From Wuchereria bancrofti (Eukaryota > Nematoda > Chromadorea > Rhabditida > Onchocercidae): a DNA stretch of 10,467 nucleotides. The notes under the pieces are model-generated. The model was not told the DNA's origin, ran no database searches, and saw nothing but the letters and a program-made list of their open reading frames with translations. The stretch is from positions 1-10,467 of the forward strand of contig SSBO01000122.1 of NCBI GenBank assembly GCA_005281725.1, read 5' to 3'. Position 1 is the first letter of the stretch. Each line of letters starts with the position of its first letter. Position numbers and translations under genes: made by a program. Of this stretch, positions 1 to 9,600 are shown piece after piece.

Positions 1-3000
1 TTTATAATCAGACATTTTTACAAAGAAGAAATCGTTTAGACATGATAATGAGTTACTTGAACAATAGGTTACAATGAACAATAGTTGCAAGGGATCGCAT
101 AGATATCACAAAGAACTTACATTGGGTGGCAACTAGAATTGGTTACAATTGACATTAAATGATGGATGCTCATAGCACAGGATTGTTATAAGATCAAAGG
201 TCAGCTAAACGAGTGCGATGCATTGCAAAGGAAATTATAATGGATTGTTACATTAAGCAGTATTAACAGTTATTTAGCTTCGCGATATGGAAATTCGCGA
301 CAATCATGATTATCTTCTTCTTGGATGGCTGTTAACTTCTAGGACAAACAGAGGTTTCACTGTTAATCTTCTTCGACAAAAAGTCAACTACAATGAGATT
401 GTACTTCCTTTTATTTTGCTACTCTGTTTCATCCTAAATTCGTATTGTATTAATATTCTTACTGCGATTTCACCACAACGAAGCGCATCCGACGCCAATG
501 ATTTTGCTTCCATTAATGTCAGTCAAAATATCACCATTATTACTACATCTATTGAACTGCTTATTCTACACTCATATAAACCTTTCAATTTCCTGTTTGT
601 TTCTAACCATTGACAAACCTCTCAAAAAAATCCACGACACGACCATGAAGGTGGCAAATAAACAAGTGATGACAAACAAATATTTCAGTGACGCCAACAA
701 TTTCTCAACAAATATCGCGATTGACGAAAATACTTAATTCATATAATATTAAATTAGCAGTTTTTGTCCACAGACTGTTATATTCATCGTTCAACTACTC
801 TTAATACTGGAAAAATACACTACAGTTTATCAGTAAAACATTCAACATTTCAACAGTTTCAATAAAATTAGACAAATTTAAGAACAATGTACATATACAT
901 ATATAAAGAGAGTTTTTTTTCCAAGTTTTTTCAAAAGCTTGTGAATTCATGCTTTCATAAGAAACATTGCTCTGAAGTTCATTTCTATTTCGACAGTGGA
1001 ATTTTTTCATCAAATGCAGTTAATTTAGTTGGTATTGTATTTACAGAACGAACTCTTTCTTCCATCTGTTCGTGTAGTTCCTTTTCCACTAAAGATCACG
1101 GTTTCCAATCATGACAATAACCCGGAAGCAATGGAGCGTGCTGCACAAATGTACAAACCTAGAATCCAATTTAACTCGTTTAAACTTTTAAAAGTTTATA
1201 AAGAATGCGCCGAGAACTTGTTTTATTACTTCATCTTCGTCTTTAACGGCAACTAAATCTAAATGAATTACAAGTGCTTGGTTAGATAACTAGTACTATG
1301 AATTTCATTGAAAAAACAGTGTTCAATACGCTTTACTATTGCTGCTGATTAATAATGAGAAAAACGTTGCACTAAATGGCACAAATTCCAGTGAACTTTC
1401 GTAACGAGTCTGCGATCCCCACCCCTTCTAAAAAAGCAAAAGAAAAAAATCGATGATCTGGTATTTGATCATTAGCAATATCTGGACTTTATCGAAATGT
1501 AAGTATTAAAAAAGTTTTTGCCAATTTTGGAAAAGAAAAACCAAAACTATATTGCAAACATTATTCAGCATTCATATTTCTACATTTTGAATATTTATAT
1601 ACCATCTGAAGAATTTTTGTAGCTGTAAAAAAGTTCGAGGCATGTTATTTTAATCATAGCTAAATGTTACCAGACTTGAACTTTTTTAATAAAAAATGAA
1701 ATGAGAAAAACAACATCACTGAGTCGAACAGTGCATGCACAAAATGTTCTGCATCAAAATGGTGAGCTTCATCAGCTGATTCAGTGGAAACCAACCTGAA
1801 TAATTACTTCTCGTAGAGGAGATTTATTCTTAAAATACCATTCTTTCGCAAAGGACGTCCAGAACGAATTTTTCAAAATCAAAAAATGCCAGACATTAAT
1901 TTAAACAGTATTTTACCAAATAAGAGAGACAAAGCGTTCGCCAAATTGATTACATTGCAAAGCTCGAATTTGCGCAAAATAACACAAACCATTATCCTTA
2001 TCTATTATTGCAACTATGCCATCTCCATTTCGAAATAGATGTTCAAACTATAAAAAAAGGAAAGAAAAAGCATTGCACTGTCACGATATATTAAAAAAAA
2101 AGTTATGAACAATAAAGCTTTTTTTACCATTTTGTGAGCAATAATATCTTAATTTCACATATGTTATGACACAATATACCATCTTCTATTCTTAAATAAA
2201 CTGAATAGAACTTAACCACTCCTAAGAAATTCATAAAAAAAAGCACTCTAAAAATCTATACTATTGTTTTGACAAAATTATCATCTATGAAATAAACATA
2301 ATTTATGTAAAGTTCCAGAACTCTGGAAGACGCATTTTTTATTTTGAACTCAATCACCCTGGCAATAATAACTTTCTTCCAAATAAAAAAATCAACAGCA
2401 ACTTTTACGAAATCTTTGATTCAGCAATTTCCACTTATCAAAAGTGCTTATCCCATAATGCATCACGACACCGTAATCCTTGTTTTTGTGGACGAATCGG
2501 TTTAAAAAAAGATGTTATTCGATTGGCATATTTATACCAATTCGTCGCCCGCTTAAAATTTATAAGCAGTGATTTTCCATCAAAAAATAATATTTTTCCA
2601 GCAATATTCTGAAATTGCCAACACTATATCTACAGATTCCCAGCACATTCCATTAACCTGTGTGAGTCCAGAATCCTACTTCCTTCTATCCAAATCCGGG
2701 CCTAATTGTCTTATCCAATCAAAAGATAGCAAATGAAATGAAGGATAAACACTTCTGGAGGTCATATGGAGAATCCAGAATATTTCAGATCGTTGCTTGA
2801 GTCATGGGTGATAATCAGGACTCAGAATACATACCTCACTGTAACAGTTCTGTTTTGTCGTGATAAGCCACATCGCGAAGTTGCTCGTCTTGCAACAACA
2901 CCGAGAGACGGTAGCTAAAATATAAATAACATCAGAGATTACTAAAATCAACCTTACAAACAACTCAATTAGATTGAATAACAGAATATATAGTCAGTGG

Positions 3001-4228
3001 TGAGAAACTGGATCAATCATATAAGATGCAACGTACAAAACGCAATATTTCGAAGTATATGCCAATAAAGCTAATGCTGTGCCAAAAAAAGTTTCATACA
3101 CTTCTTAATCAAAACTCACATCATCACGCTTTCGACCTCTTATTCTGTTTTCTTGAAATACCACCGTTACTATTAGAAAAGCCCATCACACGGCTTCCCA
3201 TACGCTTCTTGAAACCGCAAAATAAACATCATTTAAAATCATTTAAAACCTAAAAAAAATCTAACCATAAAACAAAATTATCAGTCTTGATTACTAATTT
3301 TTAATTCGAATTATCTAATTCTTCTACATTTGTGAGCTTAAGGCAAACGAACAAGATTTCCCTTTTAACAATACTATATTTTCTTAATTTTTTAAATCTT
3401 TTATTAAAAACGAAGCAAAAAAGAAATTCCACTAGTTTCAGAAATACATTGATTCAACTGGCTGGTAGTAGTAGCAAAAACTCATAATTTATATTTTATA
3501 GATTATGAGATTTTATAGAGAATTAACAATGATTAAACTACAAGAACATGAGAAGCTACTTGAATAAATACTGTAGTATGTCTATAATTCGGGAATCATC
3601 AACTAAATGAGGAAATATCCTTAGGTTTTCTAATTCACATCGGTTACTTTACTGAAAATACGACAAAATCGCATTCTTGAGCTGCGAAATGCATGTCAGA
3701 TCCATCAAAAAAATCAACACACTATTAATTGAAATCCTTGAAAGGCATAGAAAGGAAAATTCAGGAATTAAGAATTGAAATAGCCGCGAACAGAACCGGG
3801 ACAACACTGCTAAGCAGCTTGCGATCTACCAAAAAGCCGACGTTCGCTTTATGACTAAACGGATGCAATGCAGCTTAATATTAAACATAAACTCGCCACT
3901 TCACCTTTGGGAAGTATTGGAAAATTGGAATAACAGCGAACGCAACCAAAAACCAAAAAAAAACGCTTCTACTAGTTCATTGAAATATCTGACAATAAGC
4001 GTCTGAATCAAAGACCGACATTTAGTAGCCTTACAAGGCGTAATAGAAGTACACGTGTTATACATAAAATGCATACGATCCTTTGCCTGAAATTAAATGC
4101 ATTAATGTGTAGGCCAGCATTAAGTGACACCTTTGAAGATATAACGGGTGAATTAATCGTGTCATATTGGTAAAAAAATGATATTACCATTTTTATTCTG
4201 TCTAATACTATTTGTTTTTCATCTTACT
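1..4228. other. AT-rich stretch without an identifiable gene
   Basis: No conserved protein, tRNA, rRNA or transposon end was recognised on either strand. Open frames of 60-108 codons occur (for example 287-613, 1029-1256 and 3026-3253 on plus, 801-1013 on minus), but at this base composition several of that size are expected by chance. Three stretches deserve a look as possible exons: 1047-1256 after tttacag, 2602-2661 between tttttccag and gtgagt, and the less AT-rich pocket at about 3780-4030. The rest holds A/T runs, a short purine/pyrimidine stretch near 890-920 (acatatacatatata) and a doubled atcatttaaa at 3229-3248. It may be intergenic, or introns of an unrecognised gene. Confidence 0.6.
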
Positions 4229-4384
4229 AATTTGCATTTAAAAATTTTAATGAAAATGTAAAAAACTTAATCCCTTATATATTCTACAAAAAAGAAATAA
4301 AAAAACCGATGTTCCTTTTAACTAAGGTTAATAATTCACATATTTAAGTGTTTTCTCTGTTGGATAATACCTAAAAATATTTTA
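4229..4384 (+). repeat. 156-bp direct repeat, copy 1
   Basis: Begins aatttgcattta and ends cctaaaaatatttta just before the N. It matches 4386-4541 exactly by eye, with a constant offset of 157. No open frame or RNA motif is evident inside. The pattern is the same as at the second N, so it is very probably an unmerged contig overlap. Confidence 0.93.
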
Positions 4385-4385
4385 N
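4385..4385. other. Single N, scaffold join 1
   Basis: An ambiguous base between two identical 156-bp blocks, of the same design as the N at 7827. It is interpreted as a contig join. Confidence 0.9.
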
Positions 4386-4541
4386 AATTTGCATTTAAAA
4401 ATTTTAATGAAAATGTAAAAAACTTAATCCCTTATATATTCTACAAAAAAGAAATAAAAAAACCGATGTTCCTTTTAACTAAGGTTAATAATTCACATAT
4501 TTAAGTGTTTTCTCTGTTGGATAATACCTAAAAATATTTTA
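4386..4541 (+). repeat. 156-bp direct repeat, copy 2
   Basis: Starts at the first base after the N and repeats the preceding 156 bp. It then continues into unique AT-rich sequence (attactctaaat). It is the left end of the middle contig, which spans 4386-7826. Confidence 0.93.
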
Positions 4542-6534
4542 ATTACTCTAAATACATTCTCCACTAGTTCTTTGCGAAGAAAAATTTTGCTTCAAATGTG
4601 AAGACCGAATGCAAAATATGCATTCAAATAAAGCCAGTTAGCCAGTTTTTCTAAAATTTGAAATTTTACAACTTTGGAGAACGTTTGCGAAATCATATAA
4701 TCATCCTAGATCGTTGCAAGTTCTGAGAATTTGTTTTATGTTGTTGCAGCCGAACTACTAAAAATCCTGTGCTAAACTTCACCTCTAGATGTAAGAATCT
4801 TATTATATTTTTCCTATGCTTAATATGAAGGCTCTGCATTAATTTATAATCTAAACAATGTAACTTTATTTCAAAATGATTTTTCTGTGTGAATTCTTAT
4901 GTTGTGAATTCTTGTTATTCGAACGTAAAAATTTGTGAAATCCCGGTTTTAAGTCATTTTTATATCACTGTTTATTTTGTTTCTAAACGCTTAGGAATTT
5001 ATGCATGCTGTAACACTTAGCAAGTTCTTTGATAAATCCTTTGTGATTTTATAATTTTGAACGTCATTCGATATTCAACAACAGTTGCATTTAAATCACT
5101 TCCTAAGGGTCTGAAGTAGCTTATCATATTATTATATTACATCTCAAACAATAAAAAATTCCAAAAATAATACCATTTATTTCAGCTAAGCGACAAGAAG
5201 ATCAAATTTTCTCTTCTAGGCAGACTTTATGCAGTAATTGTGCGATTTGAAGCAAAACAGATGATGAAAAACTGAAATGAAATAAATGAAAATGCTTTGT
5301 GATGCATATAAGTTATAATAAACTGATTCATTCGACTGGACAGTTAAAATATACGATGAGTATAAATTCACCAATAACTACGTTGCTGTTTTCTAAAGGC
5401 TTCATTTTAGTAAAGCAATTTTAGTAAGGTATCTAAGAATTCAATTAAATTATTAGTTTAACAAGCTATTGGTGAACATAAAGTAAAATATATTTTTCAC
5501 TTTTTCTTTCTCTTTTTTTGAGCAGAATACAAATCTCGTTTCCATTACTGTGAAGAAAAAGATGAGAAAATGAATCTGCAACGACTATAATGTTTTCATC
5601 TGCTGAGAAAACAAGATAATCGACTGTCGCGTAGCGAAATTCAATTCTTATAAAGTCTGATTTTCACTTTTATTAGAAGCCAAAATTAAGTCTAAAGTTT
5701 ATGCTAAAACAATTGTTGATTTTCCTATTAATCTAAAGTCTCTTTGTAAGTCTTCCTAAAGTTATTATCGTCATATTAACTCATCCATACCCTCGAATTC
5801 AAGTTATGGACAAAAGTCAAAGTGCAAAACGATCTTCGGCGAAAATACCCACTTAGTCCTCCCTAAACATACGAATTACACGAGGCATTAAAAGTACTTT
5901 GCGGTTGCTTCCGTATTTTACTGTCAATGTGGCAAAATATGGTTCGTCACATTTTCATGAAGATGACATTCCCGCATAAGCTTTTCTTGTGAGGTGCTAT
6001 GATTGAGTGATTTGGATAATTTCGGGCGCATATAATCAAACTGTAGCTTCTCTTCTGAGATTACAAAGTGTTATCCTTGTCTATTCTTCACTTTTTTCCG
6101 CCAAAAAAGGAAGAAAAAAAGCAATACGTTATCTGAATAATAATTTTGATAGTATTTGTCATATATGTAATCCATTACTATATGACATCGGGTGAGAGAG
6201 AAAGAAGATAAAAAAAATGATTTAAGTTGTCAAAAAATAAAAAAAAAGAAAGAATTAAAAAATGATTTATTGGGCCATTCCCATTAATCTATTTATTAAA
6301 CTAAGCTATGAGATTTTCGAAATTGCCATCTATCATAATTATAATATTTCGTCATTCAGCTGTCATACAGTTACCACTGGTTTGATTCATCAGTATAATT
6401 ACTTTTGCGAATAAGATTATCGTTCAATTGATAACTTAATTAAATATATTTTATTGTCTTCATCTTTTTTTAAAGTATCTTTGATCAAATTTTTGCATCT
6501 GTGAATATCGATTTATTCTTTATCGTTTTATCTG
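4542..6534. other. AT-rich upstream region of CSTF2, no identifiable gene
   Basis: About 2 kb with no recognisable coding or RNA gene. It contains A-rich low-complexity sequence at about 6205-6275 with two aaaaaatgattta units. A 30-codon open frame, 5186-5275, starts right after a strong acceptor (tttatttcag), ends in TGA and is followed by A/T-rich sequence with an ataataaa (5315-5322). Its sequence LSDKKIKFSLLGRLYAVIV is not one I recognise. The last few hundred bases should contain the CSTF2 promoter and 5' UTR, but I see no clear TATA box or other core element that stands out from the AT-rich background. Confidence 0.55.
6461..6475 (+). promoter_or_regulatory. Possible trans-splice acceptor for the CSTF2 5' UTR
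   Basis: A T-run followed by aaag ends at 6475, 59 bases before the ATG at 6535. If this is a nematode, many mRNAs receive a spliced leader at such a site. The aaag ending is weaker than the tttcag consensus and no transcript evidence is available, so this is only a candidate. Confidence 0.15.
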
Positions 6535-6622
6535 ATGGCATTTCGTGAACGTGATAACGCTGTAACAAGCGCAATAAAAACAGCACCTTCCATAACTGAT
6601 CGATCAGCGCGATCTATATTTG
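6535..6622 (+). CDS. CSTF2: CSTF2 exon 1 (start codon, N-terminal leader, start of RRM)
   Basis: The ATG at 6535 opens 29 codons plus one base, starting MAFRERDNAV and ending DRSARSIF, followed by donor g|gtttgt. The leftover G joins TT at 6826 to make Val, giving the RNP2 sequence IFVGNISY across the junction; this phase match is the main support. A short polar leader ending in an R-S-[VI]-F segment just before VGN is typical of CstF-64 proteins. The first intron (6623-6825, 203 bp) ends in ttttttctag. No other in-frame ATG in the exon fits better. The true start could lie further upstream only if another 5' exon exists, and I see none. Confidence 0.85.
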
Positions 6623-9600
6623 GTTTGTTCTTTATATCTCTCTCTCTAAAATTTTCTGAATGAATTATACCAAAAAATTTTTTTTTCGTTTTTCTAATTT
6701 CATAAAGTGATAGAAAAGCGGACCGCTATCACATAATTGTTGAACATATTGGACGAAAATTTATGAGCAGATGTTGAAAAATTTCCAATTTTGTCTCCTT
6801 TCACTGATAATGAACTTTTTTCTAGTTGGTAATATTTCTTATGAAGTGGGCGAGGAACAGTTAAAACAAGTGTTTTCTCAGGTTAGTGCCAGAAATTCTT
6901 TACCATTTCATACTATTGTATTTTTTCTTAATTTTAGGTGAAATGGCATTAGATGCCTTTAATTTGTTAATTCGGAGTACTTTTCCGTTCATATTTTCAA
7001 ACTTATCACATATGCTTTGTATTTTTAAATACCTCACTCTAAATTAGCAATTGCAGTTTATTTATTTATTTTTTTGTTATATGGTATCATGTAGCTGACA
7101 TCAGTGAGTGGGAACTATATAATCTGAACCCTAGTATATACTTTCTATGATTCGTTTTTCTTTTTTCTTATTTCCTTCCACATTAGATACCGACTTTGTA
7201 TTGAAGTCAAAAACTGATGATTGATGTTAAGCTTTGGTACCACAACTCATTTTCAACGTGCTATAATCGTTTCTGTTTTGTTCATATCAATGATTGTGCA
7301 TTTTGCAGGTAGGAACAGTTGTTCATCTGCGGCTAGTTCATGACCGAGATACAGGTAAATGGAAAGGTTATAGGTTTTTTGCGAATATAATGACGCTCAA
7401 ACTGTCGAAAGTGCAACCAGGTATTGTGATTCTAATTGAAGCATTTCCAGAACTTTTTAGCAGTGAGAAATCTGAACATGGAAATGTGTGAAATGAAATG
7501 TCATATGGATTCTACGTTATCATTTTTTGTTCCAAGTTTATCAGAGTTCGAAATATTATTGCTTCTTTTGGATGAATATCCGAAGCATAGGCTTTTATGA
7601 TTTTGTTTCGTGTTTGGATTGATCTGTGCAGACTGTAACGTTTGTATATAAAATTTGCAGCGTACATATTCAGTAACATTGAGAACGTTCCATTGAATTG
7701 GAATTCAGGAGATTTTTTTCTAAATATTGAGGTTTTCTAAAAGAACTGTTATCCATATGCTAATACAACTTTTGATTAGGAATCTCAATGGCTTTGAGCT
7801 TAATGGACGTCCATTACGAGTTGATTNTGATAATGAACTTTTTTCTAGTTGGTAATATTTCTTATGAAGTGGGCGAGGAACAGTTAAAACAAGTGTTTTC
7901 TCAGGTTAGTGCCAGAAATTCTTTACCATTTCATACTATTGTATTTTTTCTTAATTTTAGGTGAAATGGCATTAGATGCCTTTAATTTGTTAATTCGGAG
8001 TACTTTTCCGTTCATATTTTCAAACTTATCACATATGCTTTGTATTTTTAAATACCTCACTCTAAATTAGCAATTGCAGTTTATTTATTTATTTTTTTGT
8101 TATATGGTATCATGTAGCTGACATCAGTGAGTGGGAACTATATAATCTGAACCCTAGTATATACTTTCTATGATTCGTTTTTCTTTTTTCTTATTTCCTT
8201 CCACATTAGATACCGACTTTGTATTGAAGTCAAAAACTGATGATTGATGTTAAGCTTTGGTACCACAACTCATTTTCAACGTGCTATAATCGTTTCTGTT
8301 TTGTTCATATCAATGATTGTGCATTTTGCAGGTAGGAACAGTTGTTCATCTGCGGCTAGTTCATGACCGAGATACAGGTAAATGGAAAGGTTATAGGTTT
8401 TTTGCGAATATAATGACGCTCAAACTGTCGAAAGTGCAACCAGGTATTGTGATTCTAATTGAAGCATTTCCAGAACTTTTTAGCAGTGAGAAATCTGAAC
8501 ATGGAAATGTGTGAAATGAAATGTCATATGGATTCTACGTTATCATTTTTTGTTCCAAGTTTATCAGAGTTCGAAATATTATTGCTTCTTTTGGATGAAT
8601 ATCCGAAGCATAGGCTTTTATGATTTTGTTTCGTGTTTGGATTGATCTGTGCAGACTGTAACGTTTGTATATAAAATTTGCAGCGTACATATTCAGTAAC
8701 ATTGAGAACGTTCCATTGAATTGGAATTCAGGAGATTTTTTTCTAAATATTGAGGTTTTCTAAAAGAACTGTTATCCATATGCTAATACAACTTTTGATT
8801 AGGAATCTCAATGGCTTTGAGCTTAATGGACATCCGCTACGAGTTGATTCAGCGGCTGGTGATGATCGCAGTGCTGATGAAGTTCAACAGTTACAAGCAG
8901 CGTTTGCAGCTCAGCAACAAGAGGTTACGTTCATGTTTGCTTATTATTTTAGCTCATTGGGAAGCAAAGGTGGTTCATTGTGCTTTCTTATATGTAGCTT
9001 AAAAATTTAGCAGAAATTAATTTACCATTTGTTGATCTTTCAAAAAGGCCATAGCTTCTGTTTGTTTCAGTATTTGTAGCAGCAAACACAAGAAAATCCA
9101 TATGATCCAGAGACTGAAGCTGAGAAAGCACCGGAAGCTATTTCACGATCAGTAGCATCACTACCACCCGAACAAATGTTTGAATTAATGAAGCAAATGA
9201 AGCAGTGTGTTCATAATAATCCAAATGAAGCAAAAAATTTGCTCATGAATAATCCACAGCTTGTATGTGCTCTTCTACAGGTTTCTCTCATCTTACTATT
9301 ACTATAGCGTTAGAAAACTAATCTTTTGATCTGCATAATGTCTATTGCGCCGCAAAATATTAATACAAGCAATGCTTGGAAAAAAGTCAAGATGCGGTGC
9401 AGGCTGACATTGTGACCCTCTTTTAGAATATAAAGCCTTATCCCAGAACATTCTCTAATCATATATATTGAACTGTATGTTTGGATAATCTTTTTGAAAA
9501 GTAAAGAAGCCAGTTCTACATTCCAGTACTTTAAATGTGTTTCCAGTATAAGATATTTCACGGCATTAATTAGTTTACGTCTGCTCTAAAAACAACTTTA

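Larger units (their letters stand above)
6805..7826 (+). repeat. CSTF2: Large direct repeat, copy 1 (about 1,022 bp, probable contig overlap)
   Basis: Starts tgataatgaac and runs through exons 2, 3 and the first part of exon 4 to the N at 7827. It aligns without gaps to 7828-8849 (constant offset 1,023), and I see only three differences, all in its last 18 bases. One edge abuts the N exactly, as expected when the right end of one contig overlaps the left end of the next. Confidence 0.95.
7828..8849 (+). repeat. CSTF2: Large direct repeat, copy 2 (about 1,022 bp)
   Basis: Begins at the first base after the N with tgataatgaac and continues without a break into the rest of exon 4. It is the left end of the third contig in this scaffold and is the copy that joins to the downstream exons. 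Confidence 0.95.

Noticed and set aside
287..613. 108-codon open frame with a hydrophobic middle (VLPFILLLCFILN)
   Set aside because: It is the longest frame in the window, but its length is near what chance gives at this base composition, it has no recognisable motif, and the hydrophobic run is what T-rich codons produce.
1376..1456. 26-residue ATG frame ending in a Lys/Arg-rich tail (PTPSKKAKEKNR)
   Set aside because: Resembles a nuclear-localisation tail, but the Lys codons come from A-runs and nothing upstream connects to it.
3026..3253. 75-codon plus-strand open frame
   Set aside because: No family resemblance, basic and A/T-codon biased, and of a length expected by chance in about 10 kb of such DNA.
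6205..6275. A-rich block with repeated aaaaaatgattta as a possible mobile-element poly(A) tail
   Set aside because: No element body, target-site duplication or coding remnant is visible beside it; A-runs are common throughout the window.
1..6534. Search for tRNA, 5S, U6, spliced-leader RNA or CRISPR-like repeats
   Set aside because: No B-box-like GGTTCGA..CC with a matching A box, no U6 or SL1-like sequence, and no regularly spaced repeats were seen by eye.
7355..7373. A 19-base GT-AG intron that might explain the frame problem in exon 3
   Set aside because: It is far too short to splice, would remove conserved KGY residues, and leaves the exon in a phase that does not join exon 4.
7294..7491. 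Stand-alone 65-codon open frame over exon 3, repeated at 8317-8514
   Set aside because: It starts at a TTG inside intron sequence and runs past the exon 3 donor. It is the exon 3 frame extended by chance, and its second half is the wrong frame caused by the RNP1 disruption.
8750..9010. 86-codon open frame over exon 4 as an independent gene
   Set aside because: It is exon 4 extended into intron on both sides; the real boundaries are 8803 and 8923.
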